Shown here one piece after another: positions 1 to 10,648 of a DNA stretch of 62,202 bases. This DNA comes from Roseburia sp. (GTDB taxonomy: Bacteria > Bacillota > Clostridia > Lachnospirales > Lachnospiraceae): positions 1 through 62,202 of the forward strand of contig JALEKJ010000047.1 in assembly GCA_022771695.1 (NCBI GenBank). The letters are read 5' to 3'. Below the pieces are notes generated by a model. It was not told the origin of the DNA and did no database searches. It worked only from the letters and a program-made list of their open reading frames with translations. Every line of letters starts with the position of its first letter. The first letter of the stretch is position 1. The translations under genes and the position numbers were made by a program.

Positions 1-78
1 GTTTCATAAAATATACGGTATAAAAATAACGATATTTTCGCCTACAAGCCTCCATTGTCTAAAAACTGGCGGCAACAC
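1..78. repeat. Terminal direct repeat, left copy (same 78 bases as 62125-62202)
   Basis: These 78 bases are identical to the last 78 bases of the window. Bases 1-53 are the right arm of a fold-back repeat of the type seen complete at 61803-62177; they end in CCTACAAGCCTCC, which is the inverse of the family terminus. An exact overlap at both ends is what an assembler leaves when a contig closes on itself or stops in a repeat. I infer a repeat-driven end, because the genes between are ordinary chromosomal genes. Confidence 0.9.
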
Positions 79-87
79 CAGACGATG

Positions 88-325
88 TAGGCTTGTAGGT
101 GAGAATATCTATTCCATAACGCGGAAGAGAATTTCTGCCGCGGTCAAAAACTCTAAAAAAGAGACGGCTGCCTGCTGCTTATACAGCAGAACATTAGAAT
201 TCCTTATGCCCGAAGCACTTAAACCTCAAGCAGCAGGCAGCCGTCCTTTTCAGTAACATTGAAACTGCGGCAGAAATTCTCTCATAACTTTTCTTATATA
301 TTTCTCTTCCACAAACCGGAATTTT
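88..325. repeat. Fold-back repeat R1 (long palindrome) upstream of luxS
   Basis: Two perfect inverted pairs are nested: AGAGAATTTCTGCCGC at 126-141 with its complement at 267-282 (16 bp), and GACGGCTGCCTGCTGCTT at 163-180 with its complement at 228-245 (18 bp). The outer ends (GGCTTGTAGGTGAGAA near 90-105 and CTCTTCCACAAACCGGAATTT near 304-324) are degenerate inverted repeats. The 47-base loop contains TTAGAATTCCTTATGCCC, which recurs in R2. R1 ends just before the luxS leader. It carries no reading frame of note, so it is a non-coding mobile or structural repeat. Its mechanism of spread is unknown. Confidence 0.8.
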
Positions 326-387
326 CCCTTGACGAACCCCATTTTCTGTTTTAAGGTTTTGATAGACAAAGTTATAGGAGGTTTCTC

Positions 388-867
388 ATGGAAAAAATCG
401 CAAGCTTTACCATAGACCATATCAAATTACAGCCTGGTATCTATGTATCCCGCAAGGACCACGTCGGCGCAGAAGTCATTACAACCTTTGATTTACGCAT
501 GACTTCCCCGAATGACGAGCCAGTTATGAATACGGCAGAAATGCACACCATCGAGCATCTTGGAGCTACTTTCCTGCGCAATCACAAGAATTTCGCCGAT
601 AAGACCGTATACTTCGGACCGATGGGCTGTCGCACAGGATTCTATCTGCTTCTCGCCGGAGATTATGATTCACGCGACATTGTTCCACTTGTAACAGAGA
701 TGTATGAATTTATCCGCGACTTCAAAGATGACGTTCCCGGTGCATCCGCAAAAGACTGCGGCAATTATCTGGATATGAACCTTGGCATGGCCAATTATCT
801 TGCGGAACGTTATCTGACCCGCACCCTTTACGGAATCGACGATGCACATCTGGTTTATCCGGAATAA
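388..867 (+). CDS. luxS: S-ribosylhomocysteine lyase LuxS
   Basis: LuxS cleaves S-ribosylhomocysteine to homocysteine and 4,5-dihydroxy-2,3-pentanedione, the precursor of autoinducer-2. It works in the cytoplasm in the activated methyl cycle. The 159-residue protein has the usual length. The metal-binding HTIEH motif is visible at residues 53-57 and the third ligand Cys124 lies in AKDCGNY. The conserved Cys81 in MGCRTGF is also present. A good AGGAGG site precedes the ATG by 7 bases. It is monocistronic and convergent with the J-domain gene, with a shared hairpin between them. The start is unambiguous and the call is firm. Confidence 0.97.
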   Translation: MEKIASFTIDHIKLQPGIYVSRKDHVGAEVITTFDLRMTSPNDEPVMNTAEMHTIEHLGATFLRNHKNFADKTVYFGPMGCRTGFYLLLAGDYDSRDIVPLVTEMYEFIRDFKDDVPGASAKDCGNYLDMNLGMANYLAERYLTRTLYGIDDAHLVYPE

Positions 868-896
868 TCTTGATTTGTATTTCTTATTGCAAAAAA

Positions 897-929
897 CGGG
901 AAACAGATTCATTTTGAATCTGCTTCCCG
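897..929. terminator. Bidirectional terminator between luxS and the J-domain gene
   Basis: A 15-bp near-perfect stem, CGGGAAACAGATTCA (897-911) with its complement (915-929), is separated by three bases. On the minus strand it is followed by a run of six T, which suits the J-domain gene. On the plus strand it is followed by a weaker T-rich stretch and can end luxS transcripts. Confidence 0.8.
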
Positions 930-976
930 CTATTTATATTCCCACTGCTATCTGTCATTTTTCTATGCGCCAGAAT

Positions 977-1495
977 TTATCGATATTTTTCCTGTAGTCG
1001 GTCATACTCACGATTTATTTCCTGTATCGTACCAACATCACCGGATACATTGTCCGGATGATAAATCTTTAGCAAATCCTTATAGCGCTTCTTTAACGCC
1101 TGCTTATCTTCCACACCCACAAAAAACAGGTCTCCGCGCACGATTCTGCCGGAAGTCTCATTCGTAGCACGCTCTTCATGTTCTGTCACATATTGATAAA
1201 ATTTACGCTGCTTCTCCACCTGTAGTTTTTCATCTGCAACTTTCTTGAGTTCCTCTTCCAAGATTTTCCATTTCATCTCAAAAAGCTGCTTTTCTTTTTC
1301 TATGCGCTTATCCGCAGAATCCTTCACAATCAAAAACTCTCGTTTCTCACGCTCTAGCTTGCGGCGTTCCCGCTCAATTTCCCTTTTTTCCTTCCGTAAT
1401 GCTTGTTTCTTCTGTTCGATTAAGTCTGTCTCCCGAAAGCACCACTGTTCAAAAGTAAGATTCATGTCATCCGTCCATGCTACCGGCTGATCCAT
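977..1495 (-). CDS. Coiled-coil protein with a C-terminal J domain
   Basis: This 172-residue protein begins with about 100 residues rich in Lys, Glu and Arg that should form a long coiled coil. It ends with a J domain of about 60 residues carrying the diagnostic His-Pro-Asp tripeptide (IYHPDN). J domains stimulate the ATPase of DnaK-type Hsp70s. It lacks the Gly/Phe and zinc-finger regions of true DnaJ. The ATG at 1495 is chosen over an upstream one because AGGAGG lies 7 bases before it. It has its own promoter downstream of the dnaJ terminator, so it is not part of the heat-shock operon. A specialised DnaK co-chaperone is an inference; no client can be named. Confidence 0.75.
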   Translation of the reverse strand: MDQPVAWTDDMNLTFEQWCFRETDLIEQKKQALRKEKREIERERRKLEREKREFLIVKDSADKRIEKEKQLFEMKWKILEEELKKVADEKLQVEKQRKFYQYVTEHEERATNETSGRIVRGDLFFVGVEDKQALKKRYKDLLKIYHPDNVSGDVGTIQEINREYDRLQEKYR

Positions 1496-1549
1496 GATAT
1501 TCCCTCCTAAAACAAATACAGACACTAGCTTTAGTAACCAACTAACGAC

Positions 1550-1578
1550 ATAATACTACATTTAGTAGTAATGCTCAA
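1550..1578 (-). promoter_or_regulatory. Promoter of the J-domain gene
   Basis: On the minus strand TTGAGC and TATTAT are separated by exactly 17 bases. This lies between the dnaJ terminator and the J-domain start codon, about 55 bases upstream of it. Confidence 0.6.
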
Positions 1579-1618
1579 TAGGCAATATTGACAAAAAACA
1601 GTTCCGAATTTATACAAA

Positions 1619-1643
1619 AAAGAAGGGCAACATGCCCTTCTTT
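1619..1643 (-). terminator. Terminator of the hrcA-dnaJ operon
   Basis: An 11-bp perfect stem, AAAGAAGGGCA with its complement around a three-base loop, is followed on the minus strand by a T-run. It overlaps the dnaJ stop codon at 1642-1644. Confidence 0.8.
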
Positions 1644-2826
1644 ACATATCATCCAAGGATTCTTTGATTTTATCCATAAATCCTTTCTTTTTCTTATGCT
1701 TCTCCGTACCAGTTGCCGCACGCTCTGTACCACCCTTACTCAAAGAGCCTCCCGTTGCTTCGTCAAACTGACGCAACAGTTCTTTTGCTTCCGGACTTAA
1801 ATTCGTCGGTGTCTTGATGATAAGGGTTACCATATGGTCACCACGTACCGTACCTTTACTCTGAAGCGTTGGCACACCTTTGCCTTTCAAACGAATCGTC
1901 GTATGCGTTTTTGTACCCGGTTTTACTTCATAGATAACATCTCCGTCAACTGTACCGATACGAATCTCTCCACCTAAAGCTGCCTGTGCGTAAGAAATCT
2001 CCGCAGTGGAATAAATATCTTTGTCCTGACGCTGCAAATAAGGATGCTTCGATACTACAACCTCAACCAGCAGGTCTCCTCTTGGTCCACCATTTACACC
2101 AGGTTCTCCTTTTTCGCGAATTCGAATACTCTGCCCATTATCAATACCGGCCGGTATCGAAACCTGAATTTTCTTCTTGCTTGCAATATATCCGGTACCA
2201 CGACAGTCCGTACATTTCTCACGAACAATTTTTCCGGAACCGCCACACTCCGGACAAGTCTGTACATTCTGTACTGTTCCAAAGAAAGACTGCTGTGTGT
2301 ATACAATTTTACCTTTGCCACCACATTTTGTACAGGTCTCAGGCGTCGTTCCCGGCTTTGCGCCTGTACCATGGCAAGTCTTACACTCATCCTTTAAGAC
2401 CATCTCAATCTCTTTCTCACAGCCAAACACTGCTTCCTCAAAAGTGATTCGTACGCTGGTTCTAAGGTTTGCCCCCTTCATTGGGCCATCGTTTCTTCTT
2501 CTGCTACCGCCACCAAAGAAATCTCCAAAAATATCTCCAAAGATATCTCCCATATCCATACCGGAAAAGTCAAAGCCGCCTGCGCCACCACCGGAACCGT
2601 CAAATGCAGCATGACCGAACTGATCATACTGTTTTCTCTTATCCGGATCGCTTAAAACAGCATACGCTTCCTGCGCCTCTTTAAACTTTTCTTCACATTC
2701 TTTATCGCCCGGGTGCATATCCGGATGATACTTTTTGGCAAGGACTCGGAATGCTTTTTTGATGTCCGCATCAGATGCGGTCTTATCCACGCCTAAGACC
2801 TCATAATAATCTCTCTTATCTGCCAT
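1642..2826 (-). CDS. dnaJ: Chaperone DnaJ (Hsp40)
   Basis: DnaJ delivers unfolded clients to DnaK and stimulates its ATPase. The 394-residue protein has all expected parts in order. They are an N-terminal J domain with YHPD, a Gly/Phe-rich stretch near residues 75-115, four CxxCxGxG zinc motifs ([32 protein letters not shown]), and the C-terminal substrate-binding region. It is the last gene of the hrcA-grpE-dnaK-dnaJ operon, 77 bp after dnaK. That gap contains an imperfect GGGGTTTTTGGAT/ATCCGGAAACCC hairpin which may lower dnaJ expression relative to dnaK. Confidence 0.97.
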   Translation of the reverse strand: MADKRDYYEVLGVDKTASDADIKKAFRVLAKKYHPDMHPGDKECEEKFKEAQEAYAVLSDPDKRKQYDQFGHAAFDGSGGGAGGFDFSGMDMGDIFGDIFGDFFGGGSRRRNDGPMKGANLRTSVRITFEEAVFGCEKEIEMVLKDECKTCHGTGAKPGTTPETCTKCGGKGKIVYTQQSFFGTVQNVQTCPECGGSGKIVREKCTDCRGTGYIASKKKIQVSIPAGIDNGQSIRIREKGEPGVNGGPRGDLLVEVVVSKHPYLQRQDKDIYSTAEISYAQAALGGEIRIGTVDGDVIYEVKPGTKTHTTIRLKGKGVPTLQSKGTVRGDHMVTLIIKTPTNLSPEAKELLRQFDEATGGSLSKGGTERAATGTEKHKKKKGFMDKIKESLDDM

Positions 2827-2903
2827 AACTATTCCTCATTTCCTATATACCACACACAGGGTTTCCGGATGATATCCAAAAACCCCGTGCTGCTATAAGC
2901 GAT

Positions 2904-4787
<1,884 letters not shown>

Positions 4788-4872
4788 CTATTAATATGAA
4801 AAACTAATTTGTTTGTTATTTATTTGATAATGGCGAAAAGTCCGCCATGTCTCTGGCAAATACTCCGCAAAA

Positions 4873-5511
4873 CTACGATACCACTGCCACCATGCTGTGA
4901 CGTACAACAGAGTCTTTGTAGGTGTATCCCTTCAGTAATTCCTGTGCCACGATACCCGACTCATACTCCTCGCTCTCCACCTGCATCACTGCGTTGTGAA
5001 AATCCGGATTGAACTCTGTACCTACTGCCTCAATCGGCTTTACTCCGATGGACTCCAACTCCGTAAGCATCTGCTTATACACCTTATCCATACCGACAAC
5101 AAATGCATCATCCTTGTCTTCTTCCTGTACCATTGTAAATCCTCGCTCAAAGTTGTCAATCACCGGCAGGATTTTCTCAATAATACTCTTCGCTCCCATA
5201 TCGTACATCTGCGTCTTCTCTTTCTCCGTACGCTTACGGAAATTCTCAAACTCTGCCATCTGACGCTTTAATTTATCATTCAGTTCTTCAATCTGTTCGT
5301 CTTTCTTATCTTTTTTCTTCTTAAAAAAGCCCTTTTTTTCCTCTGTCTGCTCCTCAGATGCTTCTTCCTCTGTCTCCGCAGCTCCTTCTGTCTCTGCTTC
5401 TTCTGTTACATTTTCTTCTGAAACAGCTTCCTCTGCTAATGCATCTTCAGTTGCCTGCTCTTCTTCATTTTCTAATACTTCTTCTAATATTTCTTCTTTC
5501 TTATCTGACAT
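4873..5511 (-). CDS. grpE: Nucleotide exchange factor GrpE
   Basis: GrpE releases ADP from DnaK and resets its cycle. The 212-residue protein has an unusually long acidic leader: most of residues 5-55 are Glu, Ala or Thr. Next comes a basic KKKKDKKDE patch, the long dimerisation helix (LKRQMAEFENFRKR) and the C-terminal beta domain ending in GYTYKDSVVRHSMV. The acidic tail is variable among Clostridia and dispensable in the family, to my knowledge. GGAGG precedes the ATG. It is the second gene of the heat-shock operon, 25 bp after hrcA. Confidence 0.96.
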   Translation of the reverse strand: MSDKKEEILEEVLENEEEQATEDALAEEAVSEENVTEEAETEGAAETEEEASEEQTEEKKGFFKKKKDKKDEQIEELNDKLKRQMAEFENFRKRTEKEKTQMYDMGAKSIIEKILPVIDNFERGFTMVQEEDKDDAFVVGMDKVYKQMLTELESIGVKPIEAVGTEFNPDFHNAVMQVESEEYESGIVAQELLKGYTYKDSVVRHSMVAVVS

Positions 5512-5536
5512 GCCATTCCTCCATGCTCACAGACTT

Positions 5537-6586
5537 CTATGTCTGCCCCTTTTGCCTATCTAAAATTCCGTCTAGGGAATTCTTAAGGACTTTTAGGTTA
5601 TCCATAACTTTTTCATAGTCCATTCGCTTCGGTCCGACAATTCCAATCGTACCGCGAACGCCTTCGCCTAATTCATAAGTTGCTGTCACGACACTACAAT
5701 CGCGCATCGTCTGAATCGGGCTTTCATTTCCTATATAAACCTGAATTCCTGTATTCTCTTCTTCTAACAGGTTTTCAGTTACAAGGCTTACTAATTGCTG
5801 CTTCTCCTCAAAGGTGGAGATAAGCTCACTTGCTTTTGCCGAATCACTGAGTTCCGGATATTTAAAGAAGTTCGTCGTTCCACTGGTATAGACGCGAATA
5901 TCATCGTCCTGTCCCATTGTCTCTGCTAAGGTATCGAGTACATTACTGATGATGTCACTGTGAATCCCTGCCTGCTCTTTTAACTTCGTAATCGTTCCTA
6001 AATTAATCTCCTGCAATGCAAGACCATTCAGATTGGAATTCAATAAGAAGTTCAGCTTCAACATCGTCTCATTATCAATCGGCTCTGATACCGGGATGAT
6101 TTTATTCTTGACCAGATTACCTTCTGTCACAATGACTGCCAATATCTGATCCTCATCCACATTAGAAAGCTGTATGAACTTCACCTTGTTCTTGTGATAG
6201 GTAGGTGCCGTTACCATCGTAGCGTAGTTTGTGTTGTTCGCCAGAATCTTCGCAACCTGCTGTAATACCTGCTCAACCTTCTCGGTGTGTTCAATCACAA
6301 ATTCCTTCATCTCATCGACTTCGCGGTTTTTCTCTTCCATCAAATGGTCTACATAGAAGCGATATCCCTTATCGGAAGGAATACGACCGGCAGAAGTATG
6401 CGGCTGTACGATGAATCCAAGTTCCTCCAAGTCTGCCATCTCATTACGAATGGTTGCAGAGCTTAGATTCAAATCAGTGTACTTTGAAATTGTACGTGAT
6501 CCCACCGGCTCTCCGGTCTCCAGATAATTTCGGATAATTGCATTTAATATTTTAGTTTTTCTTCCATCTAATTCAAATTCGTCCAT
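5537..6586 (-). CDS. hrcA: Heat-inducible transcription repressor HrcA
   Basis: HrcA represses class I heat-shock genes by binding CIRCE. The 349-residue protein has an N-terminal winged helix (LSSATIRNEMADLEELGFI near residues 40-58), followed by the GAF-like dimerisation domain. A GTG three bases upstream is possible, but AGGAG is better spaced (7 bases) from the ATG at 6586. It is the first gene of its own target operon, so it is autoregulated through the perfect CIRCE at 6632-6658. Confidence 0.96.
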   Translation of the reverse strand: MDEFELDGRKTKILNAIIRNYLETGEPVGSRTISKYTDLNLSSATIRNEMADLEELGFIVQPHTSAGRIPSDKGYRFYVDHLMEEKNREVDEMKEFVIEHTEKVEQVLQQVAKILANNTNYATMVTAPTYHKNKVKFIQLSNVDEDQILAVIVTEGNLVKNKIIPVSEPIDNETMLKLNFLLNSNLNGLALQEINLGTITKLKEQAGIHSDIISNVLDTLAETMGQDDDIRVYTSGTTNFFKYPELSDSAKASELISTFEEKQQLVSLVTENLLEEENTGIQVYIGNESPIQTMRDCSVVTATYELGEGVRGTIGIVGPKRMDYEKVMDNLKVLKNSLDGILDRQKGQT

Positions 6587-6631
6587 CACTGGTCTCCTAT
6601 AATTAGAGTATATGCAGTTTCCTTTCGATTA

Positions 6632-6658
6632 TTAGCACTCGTCGATATGGAGTGCTAA
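6632..6658. promoter_or_regulatory. CIRCE operator of the hrcA operon
   Basis: This is a perfect match to the family consensus TTAGCACTC-N9-GAGTGCTAA. It sits directly downstream of the promoter at 6672-6700, within the leader of hrcA, where bound HrcA would block transcription. Confidence 0.97.
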
Positions 6659-6671
6659 TATCTATGTACCT

Positions 6672-6700
6672 AAGATAGCACCATCAGTTTTCTTTGTCAA
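6672..6700 (-). promoter_or_regulatory. Sigma-A promoter of hrcA-grpE-dnaK-dnaJ
   Basis: On the minus strand TTGACA and TATCTT are separated by 17 bases, with the CIRCE element beginning 13 bases downstream of the -10. Confidence 0.88.
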
Positions 6701-6741
6701 CAGGGAATGTTGGAAAAATTCGCTTTTTATAATTTCTTAAT

Positions 6742-6982
6742 AAATTCCGGTTTTGCGAAAAGCATATGTAATAAAAAATGCGAGGGAACTCCCTCCACAA
6801 CTTCAAGGTGATAGAAAAAGACGGCTGCCCGCTGTTTAAGGTGATTTGCGCAGGGTATTAGGAATTCTTATACCCAAAGCGTTTTAACCTCAAATAGGGG
6901 AAACCGCCCTTTTTTAGTCTTAAAAATGTGAAGGAAATTCTCGCATTACTTTAATGCGCATCCTCTCCACCAAACTGAAATT
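6742..6982. repeat. Fold-back repeat R2 between hrcA and the efflux operon
   Basis: R2 has the R1 layout. Its outer ends are AAATTCCGGTTTTGCGAAAAG at the left and an inverted CCTCTCCACCAAACTGAAATT at the right. An inner pair includes ATGCGAG, a deeper GACGGCTGCC-type stem follows, and the loop has AGGAATTCTTATACCC, close to the R1 loop. The stems have diverged but many changes keep pairing. Its right end overlaps the stop codon of the ABC permease (TAA at 6981-6983). Together with the hrcA promoter it fills the 394-bp gap between hrcA and that permease; no gene is seen. Confidence 0.75.
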
Positions 6983-8309
6983 ACTCATACCTCAACGCAT
7001 CAATAACTTCCATCTTCGCCGCCTTATTTGCCGGATAGTATCCGAAGAATACACCGGTTAACATTGAGAAGAACAACGACAACAGAATTGCTGTTGCGGA
7101 AGGATGCACTTCCATAATAATGTAGCTTGAATATTCTGAATACATACTTTGAATAATAAATCCAGCCACCTGTCCTAGCAACGCTCCGATGCCAACACCG
7201 AATAATATACCGATGATGCCACCTATCAGACAAAGCACTATGGCTTCTATTACGAACTGTTGCCTAATTATCCTGCGTTTTGCTCCAAGTGCCATACGCA
7301 CACCAATCTCTCTGGTTCGTTCTGTAATTGATACAAGCATAATGTTCATAACGCCGACGCCACCTACAATCAATGAGATTGCTGCAATACCGGACACTGC
7401 CACTGTAATGACATTCAATACAGTATTAATCATTCCCATATCAGACTGCATATTATATGCCGTAACACAGAAGTTTTCGTTATCTGCATAAATCTCATCA
7501 AAGTAATTCATAATGTCCATCGTAGCCTGCTCGATATCCGCAAGCGGTGTGAGAAGCAGATTAAAATATTGATAGCCGGTCTGCTCTGTCCCCTGCAATT
7601 TAAAACAGGTCTGTAACGGAATCATCAATTCTGTCACACGATCCTTCTCAGGAATACTCGTATCCACCTTTCCAAACAGGGCCTGATTATATACATAGAC
7701 ACCTACGATGACAAAATCATAAATACTTCCATCCGATGCAGTTACAGAAATCTGCTCCCCAATCGGATTTTTTTCACCAAAATATCGTTCTGCCATCGTA
7801 TCTGCAATCACACAGACCTTTTTCTGTCCTTTATTATCTTCCGCGGTAAGGCTTCGTCCTGCATGCATCTCAAGCTTCATATATTCCAGATACTCCGGTG
7901 TAATACCATCAACATTGACATTTGCATAATTATCTGCATCTGCCTCATCCTTAATCTGACCATAACCGAGATAGCTCTGCGCTGCCACACCTTTGATTTC
8001 ATCCGGGTATGTTTCCATCAGTCCGTCGATCATCTCCTGCGACACATAATCTTCTGCCTCCATCTCCGGATATACCCAGGTGTCCCATTCCTCGTCCGTC
8101 TCCGGATAACGCGCATCTACATATACCTGAACTGTATTACCCCCCAACGAATTAAGTGTCGCCGTCAAGGTACTCTGGATGGAACCACCAATGGTCGTAA
8201 TGATAATAACCGAACTGATACCGATAATGATTCCAAGCATCGTCAGAAGCGAGCGCATCTTATTTGCCCAAATACTTGTGACTGCCTCTTTGATATTTTC
8301 TAAAAACAT
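6981..8309 (-). CDS. MacB-type ABC transporter permease
   Basis: A 442-residue FtsX/MacB-family membrane subunit. It has one N-terminal membrane segment (near residues 18-40), a large external domain of about 230 residues, and three C-terminal segments around residues 290-440 with the family motif ITERTREIGVRMALGAKRR. Such proteins work by mechanotransmission to expel peptides, antibiotics or lipids. Its start codon overlaps the stop of the ATPase gene, so the two are translationally coupled. Its stop lies inside repeat R2. The substrate cannot be inferred. Confidence 0.9.
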   Translation of the reverse strand: MFLENIKEAVTSIWANKMRSLLTMLGIIIGISSVIIITTIGGSIQSTLTATLNSLGGNTVQVYVDARYPETDEEWDTWVYPEMEAEDYVSQEMIDGLMETYPDEIKGVAAQSYLGYGQIKDEADADNYANVNVDGITPEYLEYMKLEMHAGRSLTAEDNKGQKKVCVIADTMAERYFGEKNPIGEQISVTASDGSIYDFVIVGVYVYNQALFGKVDTSIPEKDRVTELMIPLQTCFKLQGTEQTGYQYFNLLLTPLADIEQATMDIMNYFDEIYADNENFCVTAYNMQSDMGMINTVLNVITVAVSGIAAISLIVGGVGVMNIMLVSITERTREIGVRMALGAKRRIIRQQFVIEAIVLCLIGGIIGILFGVGIGALLGQVAGFIIQSMYSEYSSYIIMEVHPSATAILLSLFFSMLTGVFFGYYPANKAAKMEVIDALRYE

Positions 8310-9007
8310 TATCTCGCACCTCCCTTATCCGCTACAATCTCTCCGTCTAAGAGGGTTACAATTCTCTGTGTCTCTGCCGCAAGCTCATGGGAATGCGTAA
8401 TAAGCACAATCGTCTTGCCCTGCTCCTCATGAAGCTTATGGAACAAATCCATTACCATATGTCCTGTTTTAGAGTCAAGCGCTCCTGTCGGCTCATCAGC
8501 TAAAATAATCGCCGGATCATTAATCATCGCTCTGGCAATTGCTACACGCTGTTTCTGTCCACCCGAAAGCTCGTTTGGGCGATGCATGGCACGCTCATCC
8601 ATGCCAACCATCGCAAGCATTTCCATCGCACGCTCTTTCTGATTCTTCACACGCGTGTCTCCGTACATAAGAGGTACCATAACATTTTTCAGTGCATTCG
8701 CTCTCGGAAGCAAATTAAAGTTCTGAAATACAAACCCTATTCTACGATTACGGATAGCGCTTCGCACCTCGTCGGTCATGCTGTTTACGTCCTGTCCCTC
8801 TAAGTAGTAGTTTCCTGCTGTCTGTCTGTCCAGCACTCCAATGATGTTCATTAATGTACTTTTTCCGGAACCGGACTCACCGACGATGGAAACAAATTCT
8901 CCCTGATTTACAGTAAGGTCTATGCCGTGTAAAATCTCTAATTCATTTGGCTTGCCTTCATAATATGTCTTAACTATTTTTTCCATTCGGATTACTGGTT
9001 CACTCAC
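8309..9007 (-). CDS. MacB/LolD-type ABC transporter ATPase
   Basis: A 232-residue ATP-binding subunit. Walker A (GESGSGKST) is near residue 40, the signature [14 protein letters not shown] near 140, and Walker B with the catalytic Glu ([14 protein letters not shown]) near 165. The length is that of a stand-alone LolD/MacB-type ATPase. Its ends overlap the adaptor gene upstream and the permease gene downstream by one base each (ATGA-type junctions). This argues for one coupled operon and one complex. Confidence 0.94.
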   Translation of the reverse strand: MSEPVIRMEKIVKTYYEGKPNELEILHGIDLTVNQGEFVSIVGESGSGKSTLMNIIGVLDRQTAGNYYLEGQDVNSMTDEVRSAIRNRRIGFVFQNFNLLPRANALKNVMVPLMYGDTRVKNQKERAMEMLAMVGMDERAMHRPNELSGGQKQRVAIARAMINDPAIILADEPTGALDSKTGHMVMDLFHKLHEEQGKTIVLITHSHELAAETQRIVTLLDGEIVADKGGAR

Positions 9008-10425
9008 TATTCTGTAACCTCCACACTCGTCGCGTCTTTGCCTGCCGCATCACCTAATCCCATATCCTGGTTTGAGTACATCTGCTCCGGTGCAAATTCC
9101 TGTCCCTCTACTACGGAAAATGTGTAGTCATAAATCAGCATATCGCCTTCTTTTAAGTCGCCGCCTATGATTTCCGTATAGTAGTCAACTTCCTCACCGA
9201 CCTCTATATTCTTGCGCACTGCAGTTGCAGAACCATCTTCTCCTGCCTCAGCCACAAGCACAAATGCGTTACCATCTTCATCGTACTGAATTAAATCATA
9301 CGGAATTGCAAGCACTTCTCCCTTTTCCTTAAGCATAACCTTGGCTTTTGCCGCCATGCCGATTAAAAGGTCTTTGTTGTCAATCGTAATCTCAACAGAA
9401 TATCCACCTGCTGTTGCATCTGTACCACCGGTAGACTGGCTCTTAACTCGAACCACTCTTGAAACGGTTCCGTTTATCTTTTCCTCTCCGGTTGCATCTG
9501 CAGTTACAGTTGCTGCCATTCCTTCCTGAAGTTTTAAAATATCTGCTTCGTCTACCGTTGCCACAAGCTTCAAGCTGCTGGTATCTTCAATCGTAAGGAT
9601 TGTTACTTTCTCCCCATTGATATCGCCGACACGCACATTTACAGATGTCACGACTCCACTGCATGGTGCAACAACCTCACAATCTGCCAACTGCTCTCTT
9701 AAACTGTCTAACGTATCTTTTGAGCTGGCGTCAGAATCCTTATATTTGTCAAGCTCTACCTGAAGCTGTGCATTCTCTATCGCACGATTGGTAGATTCAA
9801 GTGTTGCATCATAGCTTGCCTTTGCTGACTCCAATGCACGCTTTGATGCAAGCAATGTCGGAAAATCAATCTCTCCATTATTGTACTGTGTCTCCGCAAC
9901 ATTATAATTTGTCTGCGCATCGTCTACCTGTCTCTGCGCAGAAGCAAGCTGCGTCTCTTGGTCTTCTAATGCCTGTTGTACGGCTGTCTGTGTCTGCTGG
10001 CTGTTGATGCTGCTGACTGCCTGTGCATTGGAAACGCTCTTCTCAAGATCTGCAATCTTTTCCTCGATTGATGCAGAATCTAATGTACAAAGTACATCTC
10101 CCTCCTGTACAATATCACCAACCTGCACATTCATCGCCGTAATCTCAGCGACTGCCTTGGATGTTACATTCGTGCTGCTGGCACCTGCGATAGTTCCCTT
10201 TAACGAAATCGTGTCAGAAAGGTCTCTTAACTGTACAGGTTCTACCTCAACAGTATTCATTACCATCTCGACTGCTTTGGTCATATTATGTACGGCTGTA
10301 CCAATCAACACTGCCAAAAGTGCTACAATCACTAACACGATAATCAGCACTTTTTTCTTTTTCTTCTTCGGCTGTACTGCTGCCACAGTTCCCTTCTGCT
10401 CATTCATTTCCTTTTTGTCCTTCAT
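9007..10425 (-). CDS. Membrane-fusion (MacA/HlyD-type) adaptor of the ABC exporter
   Basis: A 472-residue membrane-anchored adaptor. A basic Lys-rich N terminus is followed by one membrane segment near residues 27-46. Then come a split lipoyl-like domain (VGDIVQEGDVLCTL and, later, APCSGVVTSVNVRVGD), a coiled-coil hairpin of about 110 residues between its halves, and beta-barrel domains. In Gram-positives such adaptors accompany MacB-like exporters, as YknX does YknYZ, but no outer-membrane partner exists. It is the first gene of the operon. The ATG follows GGGAGAGACGAGA. Confidence 0.9.
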   Translation of the reverse strand: MKDKKEMNEQKGTVAAVQPKKKKKKVLIIVLVIVALLAVLIGTAVHNMTKAVEMVMNTVEVEPVQLRDLSDTISLKGTIAGASSTNVTSKAVAEITAMNVQVGDIVQEGDVLCTLDSASIEEKIADLEKSVSNAQAVSSINSQQTQTAVQQALEDQETQLASAQRQVDDAQTNYNVAETQYNNGEIDFPTLLASKRALESAKASYDATLESTNRAIENAQLQVELDKYKDSDASSKDTLDSLREQLADCEVVAPCSGVVTSVNVRVGDINGEKVTILTIEDTSSLKLVATVDEADILKLQEGMAATVTADATGEEKINGTVSRVVRVKSQSTGGTDATAGGYSVEITIDNKDLLIGMAAKAKVMLKEKGEVLAIPYDLIQYDEDGNAFVLVAEAGEDGSATAVRKNIEVGEEVDYYTEIIGGDLKEGDMLIYDYTFSVVEGQEFAPEQMYSNQDMGLGDAAGKDATSVEVTE

Positions 10426-10547
10426 TCTCGTCTCTCCCTTTTTGTTTTTTGCAATTTACGGTGATTGTACCATATCTTTTTTGGAAAAAAATGGACTTAA
10501 ACGAATCTTAAGAATTCTTTAGAATTCCTAATGTTTTTCTTCCAATT

Positions 10548-10577
10548 ATTACTGTACTATTGTAATAATACAGTAAT
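10548..10577. promoter_or_regulatory. Dyad upstream of the efflux operon, possible operator
   Basis: ATTACTGTA (548-556) and TACAGTAAT (569-577) form a perfect 9-bp inverted repeat with a 12-base spacer. It lies about 80 bases upstream of a likely -10 (TACAAT on the minus strand at 10464-10469). It could be a regulator site for the efflux genes or an AT-rich cruciform; no regulator gene is adjacent. Confidence 0.4.
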
Positions 10578-10598
10578 AGTATGATGCTGTCAACAAAA

Positions 10599-10648
10599 AA
10601 ATTCCGGTTTGTAGAAGAAATTATATTCTCTTCTACAAACCGGAATTT
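10599..10648. repeat. Fold-back repeat R3, minimal copy; supplies the nudC stop codon
   Basis: AAATTCCGGTTTGTAGAAGA (599-618) and its exact complement (629-648) form a 20-bp perfect stem around a 10-base loop. The arm is the terminal sequence of R1, R2 and R4, so R3 looks like a family member with almost no interior. The last codons and the TAG stop of nudC (633-635) lie in its right arm. The hairpin could also act as a transcription end for nudC. Confidence 0.85.
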
